Positions 1-7,720 of a DNA stretch of 64,000 nt are shown here, piece after piece. Under the pieces are notes generated by a model, which saw only the letters and a program-made list of their open reading frames with translations, ran no database searches and was not told the DNA's origin. The DNA is taken from positions 62,001-126,000 of the forward strand of contig NZ_JAFBAR010000090.1 of assembly GCF_019247635.1 (NCBI RefSeq). The letters run 5' to 3'. This DNA comes from Mycobacterium sp. (GTDB lineage Bacteria > Actinomycetota > Actinomycetes > Mycobacteriales > Mycobacteriaceae). Numbering within the stretch: position 1 is the first letter of the stretch; every line of letters starts with the position of its first letter. A program made the translations under genes and the position numbers.

Positions 1-665
1 TTGGCCGCCTCGACCCCCGACGGCGTGACGACGTTGACCACTCCCGCCGGGATGTCGGTGTGCTCGTCGATGATCCGCGCGAGCGCCAGCCCTGCCAGCG
101 GCGTCAGCGGCGACGGCTTGAGCACGACGGTGTTGCCGGCGGCCAGCGCGTGATTGAGCTTCATGACGTTGAGGCAGTGCGGGAAGTTCCACGGCGTCAG
201 GATTGACACGACACCCAGCGGCTCGTGCCGCAGCAGCGTGGTTCCGGCACCGATTCCGGTGACCGCTTCGTCGGCCAACTGCGTGGCGAGCTGGGCGGCG
301 TGCATGGACAGGAACGCCGCCCCGTCGACCTGCATCACCCGCTCATTGGCGATGCAGCCCCACTCCACCTGGGACAGTGCGAAGAAGTCGTCTGCATGCC
401 TCATCAGGGCTTCGCCAAGCTGGTTGAGGCACTCGCCGCGCTGCTGCGGGCTCGTCCCCGCCCAGGGCCCGCTGTCGAAAGCCTGCCGGGCGGCCCCAAC
501 CGCCGCGCCGACCTGGGCGAGGCTCGCGTCGGGCGCCGCGGCGATGGCCTCCTCGGTGGACGGAGAGACGTCGTCGTAGCGCCCGTCCTCCGGTTGGACC
601 CACTTTCCGTCGATGTAGAGCTGGTAGGTGTCTATGAGGGCTTGTGCAGGTTGCGCATTGGCCAT
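1..665 (-). CDS. Aldehyde dehydrogenase family protein (partial; C-terminus runs off the left edge)
   Basis: Reverse-strand reading from ATG at 665: MANAQPAQALIDTYQLYIDGKWVQPEDG...ILTPWNFPHCLNVMKLNHALAAGNTVVLKPSPLTPLAG, typical ALDH N-half. Confidence 0.9.
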   Translation of the reverse strand, partial: MANAQPAQALIDTYQLYIDGKWVQPEDGRYDDVSPSTEEAIAAAPDASLAQVGAAVGAARQAFDSGPWAGTSPQQRGECLNQLGEALMRHADDFFALSQVEWGCIANERVMQVDGAAFLSMHAAQLATQLADEAVTGIGAGTTLLRHEPLGVVSILTPWNFPHCLNVMKLNHALAAGNTVVLKPSPLTPLAGLALARIIDEHTDIPAGVVNVVTPSGVEAA

Positions 666-941
666 GTGGCTTCCTCATCGAGGTCGGTCATCTAATCACC
701 TGGTGTACACCCGCTGGACTCCAGCGTCAATCATCGAAGACCCAATTCCGCGCTATTTCAATATGTTGTCGTCGTATTGACAGCGCGCGCCGGCGCGGAG
801 TAAGTACATTGAGCAGGACAGATTGCGCTACTCTGTCGGATAGCGAGGCTGGCCTTGAAGACCGATCTTCCGCTGCACTCGCCCGATCTCCCGCTGCACT
901 CGCCCAACCTTCGAAAAACAGCTGCAGGAAAGGCAGGGTAA

Positions 942-1484
942 GTGACCGACGCAGAGTTCCAGAGCAAGCTGCGCGCACTCGTCGACCAGCCCACCGGAGG
1001 CACCGGAAAGCCCTCGGTGGCACCGGATCCGGTCAACCAGCCGATGATTCGACACTGGGCGTATGCGCTCGCCGACATGAACCCCGTCTACATCGACCCG
1101 GAGTTCGCGGCCACGTCGCGGTTCGGCGGCATCGTCTCGCCACCGGTCATGTTGCAAACCTGGACCATGCCCTCGCCCAAACTGGAGGGCATCGGGGACC
1201 GAGGCGGCGCTCCCATCGAAATCAAAAGCAACCCAACGGCATTCCTCGACGAGGCCGGCTACACGAGCACCGTGGCGACCAATTCGGAGTTCGAGATCGA
1301 ACGCTATCCCCACCTGGGCGACCTGATCAGCGCGACGACGGCCTACGAGTCGGTCTCCGACGAGAAGAAGACCGCGCTAGGCACCGGCTACTTTCTTACC
1401 TGGCTGACCACCTACACCAACCAGGACGGCGAAGTGCTGGGGCGACAACGATTCCGGGTGCTGCGGTTCAGGCCGGAACGCTGA
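942..1484 (+). CDS. MaoC/FAS1-like hydratase N-terminal domain protein (ChsH2 N-domain-like)
   Basis: 180 aa ORF with NxxYIDPEFAATSRFGGIVSPPVMLQTW hot-dog fold motif; followed by DUF35 gene with 1-nt overlap. Confidence 0.8.
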   Translation: MTDAEFQSKLRALVDQPTGGTGKPSVAPDPVNQPMIRHWAYALADMNPVYIDPEFAATSRFGGIVSPPVMLQTWTMPSPKLEGIGDRGGAPIEIKSNPTAFLDEAGYTSTVATNSEFEIERYPHLGDLISATTAYESVSDEKKTALGTGYFLTWLTTYTNQDGEVLGRQRFRVLRFRPER

Positions 1485-1891
1485 TGGCGACCCGGATGGC
1501 GCCGGCGATCAGTCCGGACACCGAATTCTTCTGGAATGGGTTGCGCGAGAACACGCTTCTGATCCAGCGCTGTGGCGGCTGTGGGACGCTGCGCCACCCG
1601 CCGCGCCCGATGTGCCCCCAGTGCCGGTCCCTGGACTGGGCAGCAATCGAGTCATCGGGCCGCGGCAGCGTGTACAGCTACGTGCTGCCGCACCAGCCCC
1701 GATTCCCGTTCTTCGACTACCCCTACATCGTGGTGCTGGTCGCGCTCGACGAGGGTGTGCGGCTGGTGTCCAATCTGATCGACGTCGATCCTGCCGACGT
1801 CACGGTGGGGATGCCGGTCGAGATCTGCTACCAGACCTTTGACGGGGCCAACGGGGACCTGGTGCTACATCAGTTCCGTCCGAGCGCCTAG
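1484..1891 (+). CDS. Zn-ribbon/OB-fold (DUF35) protein
   Basis: CGGCGTLRHPPRPMCPQCRS zinc ribbon followed by OB-like region; ATG overlaps TGA of the preceding gene. Confidence 0.85.
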   Translation: MATRMAPAISPDTEFFWNGLRENTLLIQRCGGCGTLRHPPRPMCPQCRSLDWAAIESSGRGSVYSYVLPHQPRFPFFDYPYIVVLVALDEGVRLVSNLIDVDPADVTVGMPVEICYQTFDGANGDLVLHQFRPSA

Positions 1892-1902
1892 GTAACACCA
1901 CA

Positions 1903-2193
1903 ATGGCTTCCTCCTTCGCCGAAGAGCAAGAGAGCACGACGAACCGCGAACCGCATGCCGATGTGTTCCTTGACAGCGCGCTGGTTTCAGATCGTGACAG
2001 GCTCGCCGGGTCGATCGAGCCGCTGTACACCCGGTCCCTGGTCGCCCTGAGCGCGATCCAGCTCGACGTCGCCGAGCGCGCACCACCTATCCCCTGCATC
2101 GTTATTGTCGGCCAAGCACAACGAAGCCGCCCTCGGCCCGGCTTCCAGCAGCTGGCCCGTACCGGCAGCACATATTCGGAAGGACTTCCATGA
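1903..2193 (+). CDS. Hypothetical 96-aa ORF
   Basis: Open frame between DUF35 and MaoC genes; its TGA overlaps the ATG of the next gene (ATGA). No recognisable domain. Confidence 0.35.
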   Translation: MASSFAEEQESTTNREPHADVFLDSALVSDRDRLAGSIEPLYTRSLVALSAIQLDVAERAPPIPCIVIVGQAQRSRPRPGFQQLARTGSTYSEGLP

Positions 2194-2657
2194 CCACCAC
2201 CGCCAGCCGAACCACAACGTTGCAATGGCAGGACATCTCGGTCGGCGACGAGGTAACGCCACTCGAGATCCCTATCACCACAACGATGATCGTCGCCGGC
2301 GCGATCGCGTCCCGGGACTTCATGCCGGTGCACCACGACCACGAGTACGCAAAGAAACAGGGTTCGCCCAATCTGTTCATGAACATCCTGACCACCAACG
2401 GTTACTGCGTGCGGTTCCTCACCGACTGGGCAGGACCGGAGGCGATGGTCAAGAATTTATCGATTCGCCTTGGCGCGCCGTGCTTTCCGGATGATCCCCT
2501 ACGCTTCACCGGCAGCGTGACCGGGAAGACGGAGGGCGCCAACGGCGAGAACTTTATCGAGGTCACGTTCAAGGGTTCCAACAGCCTCGGCGATCACGTC
2601 TCCGGCACCGCGATTCTCAGCCTGCTCGACGGGGCCGTCGAAAGGACCAGAGCATGA
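2190..2657 (+). CDS. MaoC-like dehydratase (ChsH1-like)
   Basis: 155 aa; hot-dog features ITTTMIVAGAIASRDFMPVHHDHEYAKKQGSPNLFMNILTTNGY. Confidence 0.8.
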   Translation: MTTTASRTTTLQWQDISVGDEVTPLEIPITTTMIVAGAIASRDFMPVHHDHEYAKKQGSPNLFMNILTTNGYCVRFLTDWAGPEAMVKNLSIRLGAPCFPDDPLRFTGSVTGKTEGANGENFIEVTFKGSNSLGDHVSGTAILSLLDGAVERTRA

Positions 2658-3823
2658 GCAGTTCGCTGCCGGGCGCTACGGCCATCGCTGGGATCGGGCA
2701 GACCGAGTTCTCCAAGGAATCCGGCCGCAGCGAACTGCAATTGGCGTGCGAGGCGGTTAGTGCCGCACTCGACGACGCCGGCCTGGCACCCGGAGACGTC
2801 GACGGCATGGTCACGTTCACCATGGACTCCAGCGACGAGATCGACATCGCCCGTAACGTGGGCATCGGAGACCTGACCTTCTTCAGCCGCGTGCACCATG
2901 GCGGCGGCGCCGCGGCCGGCACGGTAGTGCACGCGGCCATGGCCGTCGCCACAGGCGTCGCCGACGTGGTGGTGTGCTGGCGCGCTTTCAACGAGCGTTC
3001 CGGCTTCCGATTCGGCGGCAGCGGGCGCACCAGCTCAGAGACCCCGCTGTTCATGGCGCACTACGCCCCGTTCGGATTGCTAACTCCCGCAGCGTGGGTC
3101 GCGTTGCACGCCCAGCGCTACATGTCGACCTACGGGGTCACCAACGTCGACTTCGGCCGCATCGCCGTCGTCGACCGTGCCCACGCCGCCACAAACCCCG
3201 ACGCCTGGTTCTACGAACGCCCGATCACCCTGGAAGACCACCAGAACTCCCGGTGGATCATCGAACCGGTGCTGCGACTGCTGGATTGCTGCCAGGAAAG
3301 CGACGGCGGTGTCGCCCTGGTCGTAACGAGTGCGGCGCGCGCCCGCGATCTGCGGCAACCACCGGCGGTGATCACCGCCGCCGCGCAGGGCGCGGCCTAC
3401 AACGGCGAGATGATGACCAGCTACTACCGGGATGACATCACGGGTCTGCCGGAGATGGGGGTGGTCGCCGAACGACTCTGGCGCGATTCGGGCCTCAAGC
3501 CCCAGGACATCCAGACCGCGTTCATATACGACCATTTCACGCCGTTCGTGTTCACCCAGCTCGAGGAGCTCGGCTTCTGCGGCCGTGGTGAGGCCAAGGA
3601 TTTCGCCACAGTCGAGCGCCTGTCGTTGGGCGGAGACTTTCCGATCAATACCAACGGCGGCTTACTCGGCGAGGCTTACATCCACGGCATGAACGGCATC
3701 ACCGAAGGTGTCCGCCAAGTCCGCGGCACCTCGCACAACCAGGTCGACAACGTCGAGCACGTCCTCGTCACCTCGGGCACCGGGGTGCCCACCAGTGGAC
3801 TGATCCTCGAACCGGCCGGCTGA
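2654..3823 (+). CDS. Thiolase-like lipid-transfer protein (Ltp2-like, putative retro-aldolase subunit)
   Basis: 389 aa thiolase fold without canonical Cys context; GATAIAGIGQTEFSKESGRSELQLACEAV; ATGA-coupled to the MaoC gene. Confidence 0.85.
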   Translation: MSSSLPGATAIAGIGQTEFSKESGRSELQLACEAVSAALDDAGLAPGDVDGMVTFTMDSSDEIDIARNVGIGDLTFFSRVHHGGGAAAGTVVHAAMAVATGVADVVVCWRAFNERSGFRFGGSGRTSSETPLFMAHYAPFGLLTPAAWVALHAQRYMSTYGVTNVDFGRIAVVDRAHAATNPDAWFYERPITLEDHQNSRWIIEPVLRLLDCCQESDGGVALVVTSAARARDLRQPPAVITAAAQGAAYNGEMMTSYYRDDITGLPEMGVVAERLWRDSGLKPQDIQTAFIYDHFTPFVFTQLEELGFCGRGEAKDFATVERLSLGGDFPINTNGGLLGEAYIHGMNGITEGVRQVRGTSHNQVDNVEHVLVTSGTGVPTSGLILEPAG

Positions 3824-3955
3824 GACCACCATGCCCACGCTCGCACTGCTGACCGCGATCGATTCAGCGAAAAAACCATTGGTAATCAGTGATCGCGTTG
3901 CCACGCCGCACTTTTGGTTCCGCGGTTTGGTACCCCGAGGCGCGTTGGTGTCCTG

Positions 3956-4567
3956 ATGACCCAGTCTTCGTTGACCCAGACCACCGAGACCCGCGATCTC
4001 ATCATCAAGGCCGCGTACGCCTGTTTCGCCAAACACGGCATGCTGAAGGCGACGATCGTCGACATCGCCAAGATGGCCAACGTGTCGCGCAGCACCATTT
4101 ACGAGTACTTCCGCGACAAGGCGGCCATCGTCGAGGCTTGTGCCGAGCACGCGTCGGAACGGTTCTATCGCGATATGTCGACGGCCATGGCCCAGGGCGA
4201 CTCGCTAGAGGAAAAGCTCAGTAGTGCAGCGGTATTCGTGGCACAGGCGCGGCGGGCCATCGCTTCGGAGAAGTACTTCGACGAAGAGGCGATCAGCCTG
4301 CTACTCACCAAGGACGCCGCCGTGCTATTGCGCGAATGCGTCGAGTTCCTAGCGCCTTACCTCAACGCGGCCAAGCTCACCGGCGAAGTGCGCAAGGACC
4401 TCGACGCCGAAGGCGCCGGCGAATGGTTCGCCCGAATCCTGTTCTCGCTGTTCAGCACTCCGTCGTCGACGCTGGATATGGATGATCCCGACGCCGTCGC
4501 CGATTTCGTGCGCGCCCACGTCGTACGCGGCTTTACCAGCGATCGCCCCCGGACCCGGCGTGCGTAG
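3956..4567 (+). CDS. TetR family transcriptional regulator
   Basis: N-terminal HTH: RDLIIKAAYACFAKHGMLKATIVDIAKMANVSRSTIYEYFRDKAAIVEA. Confidence 0.9.
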   Translation: MTQSSLTQTTETRDLIIKAAYACFAKHGMLKATIVDIAKMANVSRSTIYEYFRDKAAIVEACAEHASERFYRDMSTAMAQGDSLEEKLSSAAVFVAQARRAIASEKYFDEEAISLLLTKDAAVLLRECVEFLAPYLNAAKLTGEVRKDLDAEGAGEWFARILFSLFSTPSSTLDMDDPDAVADFVRAHVVRGFTSDRPRTRRA

Positions 4568-4661
4568 GACTCGACTTCCAGCGCCTGTCTACCGGTATCC
4601 ACTGGTGGTCGAAGTCGTCTGCGGCTGCTGCCTTTCCGTCGAATCCGACCGTGGTTACTGA

Positions 4662-5057
4662 TCACTCCGCGGCGGGGTAGCTGGCGTTCTGCAGGAGCAG
4701 AAGAAATCGTTGATAGTTGCTGACCTTTTCTTGTAGCGAGCGCAACACCTGGAACCAGTAGGCATCAGCGCCCCGACCGAACCGCAGCCCCGAACCGACC
4801 AGCGTGCTCCCGAAGCTGATGTCAGTGAGAAACATCGCACGCGCCCAATCCAGGTCGGACAACGGCTCCTTGTTTTCTATCGATGATGTGAGCCGGTTGA
4901 TGAGCTGGAACCAATCATGCTTGGTTGACCAGCCCAATACGGGGCACAGCAGCCGATAGGTGTGCTGGGCTGTACCCGCGTATTCGTTGAGTGCGAGCAC
5001 TATGAGCTTCCGTTCTTCGTCGGTCAGTTCAATCGCGACTAGCTCAGGTTCGGTCAT
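4662..5057 (-). CDS. Hypothetical 131-aa protein; candidate immunity protein for the upstream toxin
   Basis: Last gene of a three-gene minus-strand cluster, 73 nt downstream of the toxin-like gene; relatively AT-rich; acidic N-terminus. Confidence 0.55.
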   Translation of the reverse strand: MTEPELVAIELTDEERKLIVLALNEYAGTAQHTYRLLCPVLGWSTKHDWFQLINRLTSSIENKEPLSDLDWARAMFLTDISFGSTLVGSGLRFGRGADAYWFQVLRSLQEKVSNYQRFLLLLQNASYPAAE

Positions 5058-5130
5058 AGACTCTCCTCACGAGATGTCGGGCCAACTGTAATCATCGGCC
5101 ACTGGCTGAAGGGTTTCCAATGATCGCGTT

Positions 5131-6348
5131 CTAGTCAGGGGGCTCGCCTAGCAGTGGCGTGTGATGTTGGTGCGGTATATGGATGGGATGTGGCCCCGTC
5201 GCGGGGGCGTCCCATGGAGTGCCGATGCCAAAGGGGAGACGCGGCATCGGCTGACCGCCTTCACTGATGCCCGGCGAAAGCCGACCTGGCGGCAACACCT
5301 CGACCGGCGCATCAGGCGGTACGGGCTCTCTTACTGCGGGCGGCCCAAGCCGTGGCCCTGCGGGGGCTGGAATAGGTTCGTCGGCAAGCTGACTGGGCTG
5401 GAACGATTTGACAGTTCCTCCGAATTTTCCGTCTACATAATTGGGTTTTTCCTGCCTATCGGGTTTGAACACTGTGCCGCAATCGGCCCCATTCGGATCG
5501 CGCACAATAAGCACATTGTCTCGGGGATCGTAGATAACTGGAGCGCCGTCACTACTGCTGGGCCCGAGCCGCAGGCCTTCTGGGCTTTCGATCGATGCTT
5601 TCATCTTGTCGTAAATCAGCTGGGCAAGTTGGTCTTTGGTCATGCCGGGGAAGTCGCTCATGTGCCCTTCGGGCCCGCTGGCGTGCCCGTACGCGATCTT
5701 TTGAGCAGCCCGCATGAGCGGATCGCTGCTCCAACCCCCCGGCGGTGGAACGGGTTCAGGATTCGGCGCGTCTTTGAAGGTGTGATTGTCGACGAGGCGG
5801 ATCCCACCAGTCCCCTCCGAAAACGAAAGGGAATCAATGCCTTCGGTGGCGGCTGCAACTTGCACCGCGATTCGCTGGTCAGCCGCAACAAGAGTGGCCA
5901 CCCGATGCTGGATAAAACCCGCATGCTGAAGCGCCTGGGCACGCCGGGCCGCGCGGAACTCTGCCGAACCACCGTGTATGCGGTCGGTCACCGCGTAATG
6001 TTCGCCGACGTCAAATCCCTCCGCCCGGGCGTCGGTGACCGCGTCCATCGCGAGCTCCTTGCAGGCCTGCAGCTGCTCTCCTGCTCGGCGCGCTATCGCC
6101 GCAGCCTCGTGCAACTGGTACGACACCGCACGGACCTTCACCATGTCACCGTAGGCTCTTTGCTGGGCTTTGGCCGCCGCCACACCCGTCCATGAAGTGA
6201 CGCCGTGCGACGAGAGTCGGCCATGGATCTGCGTGAACGCCTCTTCCCACAGATCAGCAGTGTGTGCCCAATCGCGGGCCGCCGCAATCAGATACGTGAC
6301 GTCTAACCCCCGGACTTGCGACAACGTCGGCAATGTTGCGGTCGTCAC
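5131..6348 (-). CDS. WXG-type ESX-associated protein with internal CdiA-CT/BECR-like toxin domain
   Basis: WXG in helical N-domain (HGVTSWTGVAAAKAQQRAYGD); internal segment YGHASGPEGHMSDFPGMTKDQLAQLIYDKMK...GAPVIYDPRDNVLIVRDPNGADCGTVFKP; Pro-rich tail. Confidence 0.65.
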   Translation of the reverse strand: MTTATLPTLSQVRGLDVTYLIAAARDWAHTADLWEEAFTQIHGRLSSHGVTSWTGVAAAKAQQRAYGDMVKVRAVSYQLHEAAAIARRAGEQLQACKELAMDAVTDARAEGFDVGEHYAVTDRIHGGSAEFRAARRAQALQHAGFIQHRVATLVAADQRIAVQVAAATEGIDSLSFSEGTGGIRLVDNHTFKDAPNPEPVPPPGGWSSDPLMRAAQKIAYGHASGPEGHMSDFPGMTKDQLAQLIYDKMKASIESPEGLRLGPSSSDGAPVIYDPRDNVLIVRDPNGADCGTVFKPDRQEKPNYVDGKFGGTVKSFQPSQLADEPIPAPAGPRLGPPAVREPVPPDAPVEVLPPGRLSPGISEGGQPMPRLPFGIGTPWDAPATGPHPIHIPHQHHTPLLGEPPD

Positions 6349-6672
6349 CTAACACGTCCGCAACTGAGCCGACGAACCTGCCTCGTTCTCGGCGTAACCA
6401 TTGGCCGCCGAAAAAAGATCACTGACCGTCGCGCGCGTGCGCGCCGCGCATCTAGCGCTCGCGGCGGCCACTTGCACCTGAGCGTCGTTGACGGCCGCGC
6501 CGCTACTCAACCACGACACGTCCGGGCACGGAATGGGTGCGCCGTTGTCCGCCAGCATCTCGGCCAACGACTCGCAACACCCAGCCAGCGCGCGCAAGCC
6601 GCTGACCTGCAGTTCGGTAACGGTCCCCGGCAGCCCCACACGCAGAGCGTAGAACCGAGGACCGTCGGGCAC
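6349..6672 (-). CDS. EspC/DUF2580-like type VII secretion target protein
   Basis: 107 aa; helical; C-terminal YAENEAGSSAQL motif; stop codon abuts the GTG start of the toxin-like gene. Confidence 0.6.
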   Translation of the reverse strand: MPDGPRFYALRVGLPGTVTELQVSGLRALAGCCESLAEMLADNGAPIPCPDVSWLSSGAAVNDAQVQVAAASARCAARTRATVSDLFSAANGYAENEAGSSAQLRTC

Positions 6673-6686
6673 ACTTCACTCCCGAC

Positions 6687-6747
6687 TTTGACTCTGCGCT
6701 GAGGGCGGGTCTTACTCGATAAAGCCCACCCTCAGCGCAGAGTCAAA
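6687..6747. terminator. Long inverted repeat, probable terminator
   Basis: tttgactctgcgctgagggcgggt ... acccaccctcagcgcagagtcaaa, near-perfect ~24-bp arms. Confidence 0.7.
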
Positions 6748-6763
6748 AACCCTAAGCGCAGGA

Positions 6764-7720
6764 TCAATGCGACAGCGCCCGCAAGAAGAACGTCAGGTTG
6801 GCTGGTCGCTCGGCCAGTCGCCGCATGAAGTATCCGTACCACTGCGATCCGAAGGGAACATACACGCGCACCGGGTTGCCCGTGCCGGCCAGCCGCCGCT
6901 GCTCGTCGTCGCGAATGCCATACAACATCTGGTATTCGAAATCGGCAGCACTGCGCCCTGATTCAAGCACCATACCGGGAACAGCCTCGATCACGTCCGG
7001 ATCATGGGAAGCCACCATCGGATAACCGCATCCACCCATCAGCACTCGAAGGCAGCGCAGATAGGAATCGGTGACTTCGGCGCGGCCTCGGTAGGCCACC
7101 GACGCCGGCTCGTCATACGCGCCCTTACACAACCGAACTCGGGCCCCGGCGACCGCCAGGTCCTGGCAGTCACCCAGGGTGCGTCGCAGGTAGGCCTGCA
7201 AAACCGTGCCTAGCCAGTCGAAGTCGACCCGAAGCTCGGCCGAGAGCGACAATGTCGAATCGGTGGTGGTGTGGTCCTCGGCGTCCACGGTGACCCAGGC
7301 GCCGACCTGCTGGGCCCGCTCGCAAATGGTTCGCGCGTTGTCCAGCGCGATCTTTTCGCCGTCGCGCTCCAGCCCCTGCCCCAGCGCCGAAAGTTTCAAC
7401 GACACCTCGAACGGCCGCACACCGTCGGGAGTCGGGTCAGAGCCCAACGCATCAAGCAACTCGAGATACGCCCGCGCCGTAGCGTTGGCACCTTCGGCAT
7501 CGGTGACGTTTTCACCCAGATAGTCGACGCTGACATAACGTCCGGAATCCCGCAGCGCACCAACGATATCCAGCACGCTGTCCAGGGTGTCCCCGGGAAC
7601 GAACCGGCGCACCACCCGGCGGGTCACCGAGGAGTGTTCGACCGCGCGGCGCAGCCCGTCGGCCCGACTCGCCGCCAGCATGGCCGGGCGCACGGTGTGG
7701 GCGAACAGTCCGGCCATCAA
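6764..7720 (-). CDS. Proline dehydrogenase
   Basis: 318 aa; VSLKLSALGQGLERD, VTVDAEDHTTTDSTL, RLCKGAYDEP motifs; next to P5C dehydrogenase. Confidence 0.92.
   Translation of the reverse strand: MMAGLFAHTVRPAMLAASRADGLRRAVEHSSVTRRVVRRFVPGDTLDSVLDIVGALRDSGRYVSVDYLGENVTDAEGANATARAYLELLDALGSDPTPDGVRPFEVSLKLSALGQGLERDGEKIALDNARTICERAQQVGAWVTVDAEDHTTTDSTLSLSAELRVDFDWLGTVLQAYLRRTLGDCQDLAVAGARVRLCKGAYDEPASVAYRGRAEVTDSYLRCLRVLMGGCGYPMVASHDPDVIEAVPGMVLESGRSAADFEYQMLYGIRDDEQRRLAGTGNPVRVYVPFGSQWYGYFMRRLAERPANLTFFLRALSH

Noticed and set aside
702-711. ggtgtacacc palindrome upstream of the first ALDH
   Set aside because: Only 10 bp and common by chance in GC-rich DNA; not reported as an operator without further support
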